Origin: Larkinella humicola
Lineage (GTDB): Bacteria; Bacteroidota; Bacteroidia; Cytophagales; Spirosomataceae
Reading direction: 5' to 3'
Assembly (NCBI RefSeq): GCF_008727875.1
Contig: NZ_VTWS01000014.1
Location: 1 to 43,707, forward strand
DNA: 43,707 nt
Positions 33,932-41,794 of the stretch are shown piece by piece. The position numbers and the translations under genes are program-made. The first letter of the stretch is position 1. Each line of letters begins with the position of its first letter. The notes beneath the pieces were generated by a model. That model saw nothing but the letters and a program-made list of their open reading frames with translations. It ran no database searches and was not told where the DNA came from.

Positions 33932-33949
33932 ATCGCCAAAACCAAACCA

Positions 33950-34462
33950 ATGAAAACCAATCCATTTTCCCGAATTCTGGCCATTGTTGCCATTACATCG
34001 GTCTGTGTTACCGGTTGCAACGCCCCCGCCCAAAAACAGGAAATTGCAACCGAGCAGGTAGCGGCTAAACCCGATATGGCCGCCATCAAAACGGAGATTC
34101 AAGCCATTGAAACTGAATGGGCCAATGCCACAACAGCCAGGGACATCGACAAGGTAATGGCACTCTACGCAGACGATGCCATAGAAATGGCCGATGACGA
34201 ACCCATGTGTGTGGGAAAGGCGGCAATCCGGCAGGTGTTGCTCAAAAGTATGAAAGCGCGTAAGGCCGGGACTACGGTTTCCTACGAGACGATGGACGTG
34301 TACGGCGATGGTGACCTGGTGACCGAAGTCGGAAAGACAACGGTCAAAGACGCGGCTGGCAACGTAGTGAGCACCGGCAAATACATGGGCATTTTTGAAA
34401 AACGCGACGGAAAATTCATCTGCATCCGCGATATTAACAACGAGGATCAGAAGGACAAGTGA
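33950..34462 (+). CDS. DUF4440/SnoaL-like lipoprotein
   Basis: This 170-aa protein has the signal MKTNPFSRILAIVAITSVCVTGC-N. The mature part is a DUF4440 domain: IKTEIQAIETEWANATTARDIDKVMALYADDAIEMADDEPMCVGKAAIRQVLLKS, then a beta sheet with TVSYETMDVYGDGDLVTEVGKTTVKD and a final IFEKRDGKFICIRDINNED. It is the fourth NTF2-fold domain encoded between 30.3 and 34.5 kb. It ends 29 bp before the sensor kinase start and is probably co-transcribed with it. Confidence 0.85.
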   Translation: MKTNPFSRILAIVAITSVCVTGCNAPAQKQEIATEQVAAKPDMAAIKTEIQAIETEWANATTARDIDKVMALYADDAIEMADDEPMCVGKAAIRQVLLKSMKARKAGTTVSYETMDVYGDGDLVTEVGKTTVKDAAGNVVSTGKYMGIFEKRDGKFICIRDINNEDQKDK

Positions 34463-34490
34463 AGTAGCTTGGGCTAAAGAACCGGTCAGC

Positions 34491-37400
34491 ATGAATGGAT
34501 ACGTTGTTTTTAGGTGGCTCCTCCTGCTATTGTGCCTGTCCGCGTCCGCCGGGCAGGCACAATCCACAATGCTTTACTTCAACGAACCCCCCAAAGAAAC
34601 GCTGGGCCGCAACCGAAATCAATTAAGCATTAATCGATTCTTTACCGACCGCGACGATTTTCTTTGGTTCGTCAGCGGCAGTGGACTGTGCAGGTACGAT
34701 GGCCATGAGATCGTAACGGTGCGTTCCGATCCGGCGGATTTGAACTCCCTCTCCTCGGGGCGGGTGGCGGATATGATTCAGGACGAGCGAGGTACGTTCT
34801 GGATAACTACCCGCGACGGGGGCCTTAATGCCTACAATCAACAAACGGGCAAAGTGACCCATTTTCAGCACCTGCCAACCAACAACACCAGTTTATCGTC
34901 GGATAAGCTCCGGTTTCTTCAACGCGATGAATCCGGTTATCTCTGGATTGGGAGCGATTATGGTATGAATCGGTTCGACCCCCAAACGGGCCATACGGTC
35001 CGTTTTTTGCCCAAACCAGGCAAGCTAGGGCAGTTGCAGGGCAACCCGCTGTCGCCTATTCTGGTTGAATCGCTGGGCCGGGCCACGTCAGGCCGGGCCA
35101 CGCAAGGCCACGCCAAACCTGGCCAATCCAGGCCGGGCTATGTTTACGTTTGCACAACGGCCGGGTTCGAGCAGTTTGACCGAACCAGTAACCGTTGGCG
35201 GTGCTTTCCGACGGTAAATAAACTAGGGGTACCCGTCATCAACGCCACTGATGAACTTAATGTGATTAACGGCCTCTGCAAAGATCGTCGGGGCAAGATC
35301 TGGATGGGAGTTCCGGACCAAACCGGGTTGCGGGTTTTTAACCCTAAAACTGGTCAAATCAATTGGTTCGATCGGCGAACGGCCGACGGCAAACCCATTC
35401 CGTTTCCAAAAGTGATTCTTGAAGATCGGGTGGGGCGGCTTTGGCTTTGCTGCGACAACGACATCTTCCGCATTTCAGCCGACCGGACCGTCGTGGAACA
35501 ATGCACGCCCGTAGCCATCAGCAATGGGGAACAACTCAAGGAATTGGTAACGCTGTATGAAGATAGACAGGGGTTAATCTGGCTGGAGAGAACAAGCGAC
35601 AAAAACCCACTTTTTTTCGACCCCCGACAGGAAAGTCACCCAAACATTCAACTGCCGACGTTGGACATCCCCTCCGGCACGTCTGCCGGTGCAGTACCGA
35701 TCCGACCTGTGACCGAGGGTCTGATGCCCGACTCGGACGGTTTCATCTGGATCAGTACCGATCTGGGCCTGATTCGCTATAATCCGGGCCAATCCCGGCC
35801 GGGCCGGGAAGAGATGAAGATTGTACTGAAACAACCCTTTACTTATTTCACCAGCCCACTGCCAGCTGTGACCGGAACCAGCTTTGATCGCTACCTGCTT
35901 GTAGGCGCGGAGGCTGGCCTGTTCGTTTACGACAAAAAAACGGGTCGTCTCACACCCGTCCGTTTAGATAAGACTGGGCGTAATACGATCCCGAATGCCA
36001 TCGCTTCGGCCCTTGATCGGGATGAGGACCTTTGGATTTCAACCTGGGGGAAAGGACTTTTCCGCATTCCAAAGGGCAGCTTATCGGTCGAGACAGGGCT
36101 GGTGAGTACCTATGAACAATGGAAAAACGACCCTACCAATGCCAACAGTCTATTATCGAACACGCTGCAAAAGATTGCGGTCGATGCCCAGAACACGGTG
36201 TGGGTGTGCGGATCTGCTCACGGCCTCAGTCGGGTAAATAAACGAACCCGGCAAGTGCAGCGGTTTGTGCTCCGCCAAGGCGACCCTTATGGACTGGCCA
36301 GCAACTACACCTTTTCGCCCCTGATTGATAAACAGGGTGATGTATGGATAACGAGTGGGTATTCCGCTCCCTTACAGAAGCTGTCGGTCAAAACCGGGCG
36401 ATTCAAAAAATATGGCATCACCAACGGGTTTACGGATGATTATTTTGCCCACGCTACCCTCGACAGGACTGGCAAAATCTGGTTCAACCAACATCAGGTA
36501 GTATCCTGTATTGACCCCCTTACGGAGCGCGTAACCACGTTTCCGCAGTTCGTGGGCAACTCCGTTTACTCAACGCCCATTATATCACTGCCTAAAACCG
36601 GCGAAGTATATTACGGTTGTCAGACCTATTTACGGCGGTTTGGGCCAAACGTCACCGCCCAGATCATTACCAAAGCTTCGTCGCCCCTGAGGTTGATTGG
36701 AGTTTCCTGTTTCGACATTGACGGGACGCAATCCATGCGTCTTCTGCCCCCGGATCGCTGGCGAGCCAATAAGTTGGCATTGTCGCACCGGGAAAACACG
36801 GTAGAACTAAAATTTGCGCTGCTGGATTACCGTAATACCAGCAGTCGTGAATATTCCTATTCCCTGACCGGACCGAATGACGAGCCACAATGGGTAAGCA
36901 TCGGCCTGAAAAACACCGTCAATTTTGCCCAGATGAAGCCAGGAACGTATCTGTTTCACCTGAAAGCCCGCAACAGCGACGGGGTCTGGAGTGAACTGGC
37001 AACACCCTTGCGCATCGGTATCAGCCCGGCCTGGTGGCAAAGCCCCTGGGCTTATGGGGTTTATGCACTGTTGTTCTTACTCGGTTTTTGGTACCTGATG
37101 AAGGCCCGTCTACGGGAACAAGCTCGTGAGCTGGCCTTGCAGGAAGCGGTAGTCATTAAACAGCAGCGCGACGAGATTGCTCAAAAAAACGCCCAGAACG
37201 AACTCCTGCTGAAAGAGATCCATCATCGGGTCAAGAATAACCTGGCCGTGGTGTCGGGTTTGCTGGCGTTGCAGTCGGCTAAAGTCACCGACCCGAACGT
37301 AAAAGCAGCCATGCAGACCAGTCAGAACCAGGTGCAGAGCATGGGTATCCTCCACCAGAAACTTTATCAGGGAAACCAATTAGGGACGATCGAAATGCGC

Positions 37401-37802
37401 GATTATTTTAAAAACCTGAGCGAAAGCATCCTCCATTCGTTCGATGCCGTCGGCCGCATTACCATCGATTGTTCGATGCCTGAACTGGTGCTGGATATTG
37501 ACACCGCAATTTCCATAGGACTGCTAACGAACGAGTTACTGACTAACTCGCTTAAATATGCGTTTGTCGGCAAGGACAACGGCACTATTCGCATCAGTCT
37601 AACGCGGATGGACAACGATTCATTGCTGCTGCAAGTGGCCGACAATGGTATCGGCAAGCAGCCTGCCGAGGCCGTCAAAGAAACGGGCTTCGGGACCCAG
37701 TTGGTGGACTTGCTCACCTTCCAGCTTGATGGTATTCTGACCTACGAACACCAGGACGGGACGCTAGTCAAACTCCAATTCAAAAGATCGGCCACTGTCT
37801 GA
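34491..37802 (+). CDS. Two-component-propeller sensor histidine kinase (HisKA_2 type)
   Basis: The start MNGYVVFRWLLLLLCLSASAGQAQ is a signal peptide; the longer frame from 34395 overlaps the previous gene. This gives 1103 aa. Residues about 40-760 form a beta-propeller sensor with many Reg_prop-type repeats (GTFWITTRDGGLNAYN, GYLWIGSDYGMNRFD, GFIWISTDLGLIRYN). A Y_Y_Y-like domain (SYSLTGPNDEPQWVSIG...GTYLFHLKARNSDGVWSE) precedes a membrane span (WAYGVYALLFLLGFWYLM). Then come a coiled coil, the HisKA_2 motif LLKEIHHRVKNNLAVVSGLLALQS and a HATPase domain (NELLTNSLKYAF, DNGIGK, GFGTQLV). It senses a periplasmic ligand and probably signals to the LytTR regulator at 28392. The propeller contains in-frame GC-rich inserts at 35076-35138 and 35784-35804. 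Confidence 0.93.
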   Translation: MNGYVVFRWLLLLLCLSASAGQAQSTMLYFNEPPKETLGRNRNQLSINRFFTDRDDFLWFVSGSGLCRYDGHEIVTVRSDPADLNSLSSGRVADMIQDERGTFWITTRDGGLNAYNQQTGKVTHFQHLPTNNTSLSSDKLRFLQRDESGYLWIGSDYGMNRFDPQTGHTVRFLPKPGKLGQLQGNPLSPILVESLGRATSGRATQGHAKPGQSRPGYVYVCTTAGFEQFDRTSNRWRCFPTVNKLGVPVINATDELNVINGLCKDRRGKIWMGVPDQTGLRVFNPKTGQINWFDRRTADGKPIPFPKVILEDRVGRLWLCCDNDIFRISADRTVVEQCTPVAISNGEQLKELVTLYEDRQGLIWLERTSDKNPLFFDPRQESHPNIQLPTLDIPSGTSAGAVPIRPVTEGLMPDSDGFIWISTDLGLIRYNPGQSRPGREEMKIVLKQPFTYFTSPLPAVTGTSFDRYLLVGAEAGLFVYDKKTGRLTPVRLDKTGRNTIPNAIASALDRDEDLWISTWGKGLFRIPKGSLSVETGLVSTYEQWKNDPTNANSLLSNTLQKIAVDAQNTVWVCGSAHGLSRVNKRTRQVQRFVLRQGDPYGLASNYTFSPLIDKQGDVWITSGYSAPLQKLSVKTGRFKKYGITNGFTDDYFAHATLDRTGKIWFNQHQVVSCIDPLTERVTTFPQFVGNSVYSTPIISLPKTGEVYYGCQTYLRRFGPNVTAQIITKASSPLRLIGVSCFDIDGTQSMRLLPPDRWRANKLALSHRENTVELKFALLDYRNTSSREYSYSLTGPNDEPQWVSIGLKNTVNFAQMKPGTYLFHLKARNSDGVWSELATPLRIGISPAWWQSPWAYGVYALLFLLGFWYLMKARLREQARELALQEAVVIKQQRDEIAQKNAQNELLLKEIHHRVKNNLAVVSGLLALQSAKVTDPNVKAAMQTSQNQVQSMGILHQKLYQGNQLGTIEMRDYFKNLSESILHSFDAVGRITIDCSMPELVLDIDTAISIGLLTNELLTNSLKYAFVGKDNGTIRISLTRMDNDSLLLQVADNGIGKQPAEAVKETGFGTQLVDLLTFQLDGILTYEHQDGTLVKLQFKRSATV
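35076..35105 (+). repeat. Tandem 15-bp in-frame repeat in sensor kinase
   Basis: GGCCGGGCCACGTCA (35076-35090) and GGCCGGGCCACGCAA (35091-35105) are adjacent and differ at two bases. A partial third unit (GGCCACGCCAAA) follows. They encode GRATS/GRATQ/GHAK in the propeller and run directly into the 21-bp palindromic insert. Confidence 0.8.
35118..35138 (+). repeat. 21-bp CCAAT-loop micro-palindrome, copy 1
   Basis: Arm CCTGG, loop CCAAT, arm CCAGG, then CCGGGC. It is in frame in the sensor kinase and encodes PGQSRPG. It differs from copy 2 (35784-35804) only at two positions, which pair with each other in the stem (T-A here, G-C there). Confidence 0.75.
35784..35804 (+). repeat. 21-bp CCAAT-loop micro-palindrome, copy 2
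   Basis: Arm CCGGG, loop CCAAT, arm CCCGG, then CCGGGC. It is in frame and again encodes PGQSRPG, at a different blade of the propeller from copy 1. Confidence 0.75.
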
Positions 37803-37803
37803 G

Positions 37804-37819
37804 TCCGGCCAAATCCGGA
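37804..37819 (+). repeat. CCAAAT-loop palindrome after sensor kinase stop
   Basis: TCCGG-CCAAAT-CCGGA is a perfect 5-bp stem starting two bases after the kinase TGA. Its arm/loop style matches the two in-gene copies with another stem sequence. It lacks a T-run and is not a convincing intrinsic terminator. Confidence 0.5.
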
Positions 37820-37982
37820 CCTTACCCTGGATCGTTTGGTCATCGGGTATACAACGGCTAGTATTCGGGCTATAGAGCCGTGCTACGTACTTTCTTATGT
37901 GTTCAGTAAGGGTGATAGCATCCACCGCCATTTTCATCCCACTCACAACCATGATTACAAGATCATTAGGCACTAAATTGCT

Positions 37983-38012
37983 TTTGCTATAGTTGAATTT
38001 GCTATAGTTGAA
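37983..38012 (+). repeat. Perfect 15-bp tandem duplication
   Basis: TTTGCTATAGTTGAA occurs twice in direct succession (37983-37997 and 37998-38012). A short tandem duplication in non-coding DNA, with no gene affected. Confidence 0.8.
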
Positions 38013-38303
38013 TAGGTCCTAAAAATGAGATCCAAAAAGGTTGATTTGTCAGAAGGTCACATCATACTTCTGGGCGAACTGCCTATTTTATAGCAGTTAC
38101 ATTTTTGTTGACAGTACACAAAATCTATAGCTTTTTGAACCTGCTAATTTTGTAATTCGACTAGAGGCAACTCCAAGGTCAGAATGTTCATTCCAAAAAG
38201 CATAAAAAAATTAACTCAGTAGAAGCTATAAAATCAAAATACCTTGTCATCATTTGGGTAAGGCTATTTCAGTGTAATACAAATATCGCTTGACTTGTAA
38301 CAA

Positions 38304-38350
38304 GGTAGTGACTTTCGTACTTTGGCAAGTAAAGTATGAAAGTCACTACC
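38304..38350. terminator. 20-bp inverted repeat downstream of ABM gene
   Basis: The arms at 38304-38323 and 38331-38350 pair over 20 bp with a single mismatch (G-T wobble), around a 7-nt loop. It lies 13 bp after the stop of the minus-strand ABM gene. No T-run follows on the minus strand, so a processing or stability hairpin, or an element remnant, is also possible. Confidence 0.5.
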
Positions 38351-38362
38351 CTGCTATAATAG

Positions 38363-38656
38363 TTACTTAACGGCAAGTAATTCGAGTTGTTCGATCACAG
38401 GGGGCACACTTAGTAGAGTATCAGCATTCGCCATCAACGCCTTGGCAATTTCACCGCTCAGGTGGGCTTGCCGGTCGTCTTCGGTGGCAAATGTGTCGAA
38501 AATACCAAACGTATTCTCATTTATCTTGAAGGCATACCAACGGATGGTGCCCTCTTCCAGTTGAGCCAATGCCAGCGCTTCTTTCAGAAAGTTCTCGACA
38601 GTAGCTTCTTGGCCAGGTTTTGCTTGAACACGAGCAAGTAATGACAGTTTTTCCAT
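38363..38656 (-). CDS. Antibiotic biosynthesis monooxygenase (ABM)-like protein
   Basis: The start MEKLSLLARVQAKPGQEATVENFLKEA gives 97 aa, the typical length of single-domain ABM proteins; the upstream Met at 38704 adds a poor leader. The fold is a dimeric ferredoxin-like barrel: LLARVQAKPGQE (strand 1), helix to TIRWYAFKINENTFGIFDTFATEDDRQAHLSGEIAKAL. YgiN-type quinone monooxygenases and heme-degrading proteins share it. No catalytic assignment is possible. It appears monocistronic. Confidence 0.88.
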   Translation of the reverse strand: MEKLSLLARVQAKPGQEATVENFLKEALALAQLEEGTIRWYAFKINENTFGIFDTFATEDDRQAHLSGEIAKALMANADTLLSVPPVIEQLELLAVK

Positions 38657-38892
38657 GATATATGAGTCTAAAGGTTTGTAATACGTATGATAGTTAACAA
38701 ACATATGACTTGGTCATCCATTTTGTAATTCATTTAAGACATGCGATTGTATAAATAGATTGTGTCACTTGAAACGCTGGTTTGATGCGTTAGGAAAGGA
38801 GCAAAGGATTAACAGATTGGGAAACCCATTCAAAACGCAAGCCTGTGGCTATGTTCTATTTAATTGCCCAAAAGTGAGCCAATGGCCTGAAA

Positions 38893-39126
38893 ATGAAGCT
38901 TTTGTTTAATTTCCATTCAACAAATATACAGTTTAACCTCATAATTACCCGTTTTATAGACGATATAAGTGTCTTACAAAAGAAAAGCTTGGAAGCTGTT
39001 AAAACTAAACGCTATAGCTGGGATAAAAACTGGTTAATCTTGCTTGCCTGTACAGGGTTGATGCTGCCTATATATGAGGGTATTCTAAGATGGGTATACC
39101 ACAAGCTAAAACGGATTTGGAATTAA
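38893..39126 (+). CDS. Possible small membrane protein, unknown
   Basis: This 77-aa frame ends with a hydrophobic stretch (NWLILLACTGLMLPIYEGILRW) and a Lys/Arg-rich tail (YHKLKRIWN), compatible with one membrane span. No family is recognised and no ribosome-binding site is evident. It sits in an AT-rich gap between the ABM gene and a kinase fragment. It could be spurious. Confidence 0.3.
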   Translation: MKLLFNFHSTNIQFNLIITRFIDDISVLQKKSLEAVKTKRYSWDKNWLILLACTGLMLPIYEGILRWVYHKLKRIWN

Positions 39127-39146
39127 TTTAATCCGTTTCTTAAAGT

Positions 39147-39752
39147 TCAAAACGTAGAGGGACGCTCTTCCTGATACGACGGGCTCCTGGGCAATAGAAT
39201 TGTACATAGCGTATAGCGGCCGAGTTGGCTCTCAATCTCCAGCCGTCCGCCGTGTTGCTGAATGAATTGATGCGATAAAGAAAGCCCCAAGCCAATCCCA
39301 GCGATCAAGGTCGAATTGGAGCCCCGAAAAAAACTCTTACCAATGTGTTCCAGATCTTCTGCGGGAATACCAATCCCGTAATTCTTCACCGTGATGCGGA
39401 TGTCGGTCGCCAAAGTTTCTAATCCAACTTCCACCGGCTTGTTCGAATTGGACGAATACTTTAGGGCATTACTCAACAGATTTTCCAGAACCTGCTCGAG
39501 GATAATGGGTTCCACGCTGATAATGACTTCATCTGAATCAGTCTGGAAGATGACCCGCTGGTATGCCGCATCCTGCCAAAGTTGATGCATAAGAAAATGC
39601 TGAAATAAAGCTACCAAATCGACAAGTTCGGGTTTGAGTGCGCCCTGCAATAAGGGCATGACCTGTTTTAATAAAACTTTGGTCAGCAACCGATCCAAAC
39701 GCTGAATTTCCTGGCGGGTCTGGTTGGAATACTGAGTCACTTTTTGAGCCAA
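39147..39752 (-). pseudogene. Sensor histidine kinase C-terminal fragment
   Basis: The readable region (201 aa) is a HATPase_c domain with its boxes: N box LENLLSNALKYSSNSNKPV, G1 VKNYGIGIPAEDL, F box GKSFFRGSN, G2 GIGLGLSLSHQFIQQHGG. Before it is part of the dimerisation helix pair (NQTRQEIQRLDRLLTKVL), but the phospho-acceptor His segment is gone. The frame opens only from a TTG codon, and an in-frame TAG lies about 30 nt upstream. It is a truncated relic. If expressed it could still bind ATP but not autophosphorylate. Confidence 0.75.
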
Positions 39753-39796
39753 TACCGCATCGATGGAACTCCTGTACTATACGGCTCTTTTTCTGA

Positions 39797-40051
39797 TCAT
39801 GTAATGTAGCGACCGGTACGCCGGAGCGGGATCGCAGCTAATTGTAGAAACCGATTCGTATCCATTAAGAGATAGTTGAGATAAGATGTTTGGAACAGTA
39901 TCCCATTGGTTACTTCAACAGTGTTAGTTACCCCATCAATGAAACGCACCTGAACAGCAGCCCACTCGCTAGCAAACCAAATCGAAAAAGCTTGTTTTTC
40001 ATCTGAACCTAAAGAGCGAGAACATGAAAAAGCGGGAGCCGCCTTTGGCAA
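39797..40051 (-). CDS. Unrecognised short ORF, probably a remnant
   Basis: An 84-aa frame with a C-terminal part VEVTNGILFQTSYLNYLLMDTNRFLQLAAIPLRRTGRYIT. I recognise no family and no start signal. It overlaps a candidate degenerate 16-bp micro-palindrome at 39813-39828. Lying between a kinase relic and a VOC gene in a decayed zone, it may be a fragment or spurious. Confidence 0.25.
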   Translation of the reverse strand: MPKAAPAFSCSRSLGSDEKQAFSIWFASEWAAVQVRFIDGVTNTVEVTNGILFQTSYLNYLLMDTNRFLQLAAIPLRRTGRYIT

Positions 40052-40083
40052 AGAGCGTCGCCGTTAGAATCAAGTTTTCAAGA

Positions 40084-40632
40084 TTATTGAAGCGGACCAA
40101 TTAACTCGATGAAAGTACCGTCGGGATCCTGCACAAAAACAAAGTGCGCTTTGGCATTCAGGGGTGTAGGGGTGCTACCCAGAAACGGCACCTTCAGTTT
40201 CATTAGCCGGTCGATGATGGGTTGCAGGGCTTTTACCTGAATGGTGATATATTGCATGCCCGTATCGTCTTGAATATGTTTGGGCTTCGGATGCGCCGGT
40301 TTACTGCCCAAACTCATCAGCTTCCAGTCGGTTGCTTCAGGGCTGTTTTCGAGCTTCAGTATGGTTACGTTCGTGGCTACACCATTGGTCAGGCCGGAAC
40401 GTTTGCCGAACTCTTCATTGATGGTAAAGCTGCCGGTTTTGACCATACCGATGCCATTCACGTAAAAGTCAAGCGACCGTTCGAGATCGGCGACTACCAC
40501 CCCTACGCCAATTGTTTTGCTGGCAAAATTGGATTGCCCCAGCGCACTCAGGGCACCCCCAAGTACCATTAATATTATTTTGACACATTTATAGAAAGCT
40601 ACCCTAGTCTTGTTCTTCTTGAAAGGAATCAT
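40084..40632 (-). CDS. Exported VOC-family (glyoxalase/dioxygenase fold) protein
   Basis: This 182-aa protein has an N-terminal hydrophobic segment (VKIILMVLGGALSALGQ) suggesting export. The VOC fold shows TIGVGVVVADLERSLDFYVNGIGMVKTGSF as the first beta-alpha-beta module, and QYITIQVKALQPIIDRLMKLKVPFLGSTPTPLNAKAHFVFVQDPDGTFIELIGP as the second, with the conserved FVQDPDGTFIELI end. Metal ligands are partly visible (E in FIELI). It may be a glyoxalase- or bleomycin-resistance-like protein; the substrate is unknown. Alternative start: the internal Met of MVLGG. Confidence 0.82.
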   Translation of the reverse strand: MIPFKKNKTRVAFYKCVKIILMVLGGALSALGQSNFASKTIGVGVVVADLERSLDFYVNGIGMVKTGSFTINEEFGKRSGLTNGVATNVTILKLENSPEATDWKLMSLGSKPAHPKPKHIQDDTGMQYITIQVKALQPIIDRLMKLKVPFLGSTPTPLNAKAHFVFVQDPDGTFIELIGPLQ

Positions 40633-40656
40633 TTGTTACTTCGTTATAAGTCTGAT

Positions 40657-40842
40657 TTAATGTAAACGAGGAGTGATCGTCCCGTTGCTAACTGTGATTT
40701 TTAGTGTAATCGCTTCATTGTCATCTGCTTTCAATCGGATCGTTTTTCCCTCGACAAAAAGAATCTTGGCTGGTTTTTCGTTGCATATCTAGCTCACGGT
40801 CTCCGGCTTTATGGGAGCTAAAGTCCGAATATCACTATTCCT
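40657..40842 (-). pseudogene. C-terminal relic of an unidentified protein
   Basis: A minus-strand frame reads SDIRTLAPIKPETVS, an in-frame TAG, then ICNEKPAKILFVEGKTIRL and on to SNGTITPRLH before a TAA. The composition and strand pattern look like real protein (beta-sandwich tail), but it is interrupted and has no start. The family is not identified. Confidence 0.4.
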
Positions 40843-41094
40843 ACCCGACCGTTTTTTTTTGCAACTGTAGGTGATACACTAATCTCGCACTCCTCACATT
40901 GGGCGGCAATCGCGGCTTTTAACTTAGTGCTTATTTTTAGCTCTAATCGGCTCTCTTTCATGGGAGTTAAATTTGTATGGATTATTACTAAAGAGAGCGA
41001 AAAATTTCTGTATAACTTACGTATGAATCAGCATCTTAAGCGTACGTACATTTACTGTATGGCCTGATGACAACTCTTTAACATCGGATTTAGA
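40843..41094. other. Intergenic region left of the IS
   Basis: No gene seen. It contains a run of ten T residues near 40853-40862. Nothing upstream of the IS continues the response-regulator gene found to its right. Confidence 0.5.
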
Positions 41095-41155
41095 TGTACG
41101 TCGTCAAATGAAAGTGGACAAAAGGGGTGAAAATGAGAAGAGACAATTCAGTAAT

Positions 41156-41171
41156 CGCACGGGCGACCCCG
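41156..41171 (-). repeat. 16-bp interlocked palindrome, copy J
   Basis: On the minus strand it reads CGGGGTCGCCCGTGCG, one base different from copies C and D. It lies in the non-coding leader of the IS in reverse orientation. It is followed by A instead of the usual G, so it looks slightly decayed. Confidence 0.65.
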
Positions 41172-41342
41172 TTGTTTCACTCAAATCACCTTAGTTATGT
41201 TCAATTCAACCAAAAAGTCCTCTCCTAGCCGATCTAAAACGGCTCAACCAGTTACTTCAACCGCCGAGCGCAAACCAGCACTCTCCCTCATCAAAGTCAT
41301 TCAACGGCAGACCCGACGGCAATACACCGCGGAAGAAAAGAT

Positions 41343-41358
41343 TGGCACCGGCCACCCG
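41343..41358 (+). repeat. 16-bp interlocked palindrome, copy I
   Basis: TGGCACCGGCCACCCG followed by G: arm TGGC, loop ACCG, arm GCCA, then CCCG+G. It has the most divergent arm of the set, yet both helices are maintained (TGGC/GCCA and CCGG/CCGG). Its removal rejoins AAGAT to GCGCATT, restoring K-M-R-I-V in orfA. Confidence 0.75.
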
Positions 41359-41450
41359 GCGCATTGTTCTGGAAGGGCTGCTGGGCGAGCAGTCGGTCGC
41401 CGAGATCTGCCGCCGGGAAGGGCTCAACACCAACATCTATTACCGATGGA

Positions 41451-41466
41451 TGGGACCGCCCATGCG
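41451..41466 (+). repeat. 16-bp interlocked palindrome, copy B
   Basis: TGGGACCGCCCATGCG followed by G: arm TGGG, loop ACCG, arm CCCA, then TGCG+G. Its removal rejoins TGGA to GTAAAGAG, giving W-S-K-E, the usual IS3 orfA sequence. Confidence 0.85.
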
Positions 41467-41673
41467 GTAAAGAGTTTTTGGAAGCTGGCAAAAAGCGCTT
41501 GGCAGGCGATACCACCCGGGAAGCCACTGCCCCCGAAGTGCAGTCCATCAAGTCCGAGAATGAGGCTCTGAAACAGTTGGTAGCCGAACTGAGCTTGGAG
41601 AATCGCTTATTAAAAAAAAGCCTAAAAGCAGACGACTAATCCCTATCACCATATGACTAAGTCAGAGAAAATG

Positions 41674-41689
41674 CGGGGCCGCCCGTGCG
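41674..41689 (+). repeat. 16-bp interlocked palindrome, copy C
   Basis: CGGGGCCGCCCGTGCG followed by G; identical to copy D. It is inserted after ATG in orfB. Removal rejoins AAAATG to GAGATC (K-M-E-I). Confidence 0.9.
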
Positions 41690-41778
41690 GAGATCATCAC
41701 CTTAGTCGAACAGTCACCGCTTAGCGTAAAAGCTACTTTGCGCGAATTGGGTATCAATCGGTCAACCTTCTACGAATG

Positions 41779-41794
41779 CGGGGCCGCCCGTGCG
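41779..41794 (+). repeat. 16-bp interlocked palindrome, copy D
   Basis: CGGGGCCGCCCGTGCG followed by G; identical to copy C and 105 bp away. It splits a Trp codon (TG^G). Removal restores F-Y-E-W-Y-E-R in orfB. Confidence 0.9.

Larger units (their letters stand above)
37820..38362. other. Non-coding AT-rich region
   Basis: No gene is recognised. It holds the 15-bp tandem repeat at 37983-38012 and the long hairpin at 38304-38350. A minus-strand frame at 37764-37973 has no supporting features. Several TTTTATAGCA/CTATA-like words recur and resemble the terminal repeat at the window ends, possibly IS scars. Confidence 0.5.
41197..41639 (+). pseudogene. IS3-family orfA (HTH transposase subunit), frame-broken
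   Basis: The start MFNSTKKSSPSRSKTAQPV leads into TRRQYTAEEK, after which the frame breaks at 41343. It resumes as RIVLEGLLGEQSVAEICRREGLNTNIYYRW, breaks again at 41451, and resumes as KEFLEAGKKRLAGDTTREA through the C-terminal leucine-rich coiled coil (SENEALKQLVAELSLENRLLKKSLK). Both breaks are 16-bp micro-palindromes. Removing them gives a continuous HTH transposase of about 137 aa (..EEKMRIV.., ..YYRWSKEF..), normal for the family. As it stands no full-length OrfA can be made. Confidence 0.88.

Noticed and set aside
34395-34490. N-terminal extension of the sensor kinase starting at 34395.
   Set aside because: It overlaps the end of the DUF4440 lipoprotein gene in another frame and would bury the clear signal peptide starting at 34491.
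41674-41794. The 16-bp elements as ribosome-bypass or intron-like sequences spliced out so the IS is still active.
   Set aside because: The insertions split codons at different phases, have no matched take-off and landing codons, are far too short for an intron, and one site still leaves a stop codon after removal. Plain insertions are simpler.
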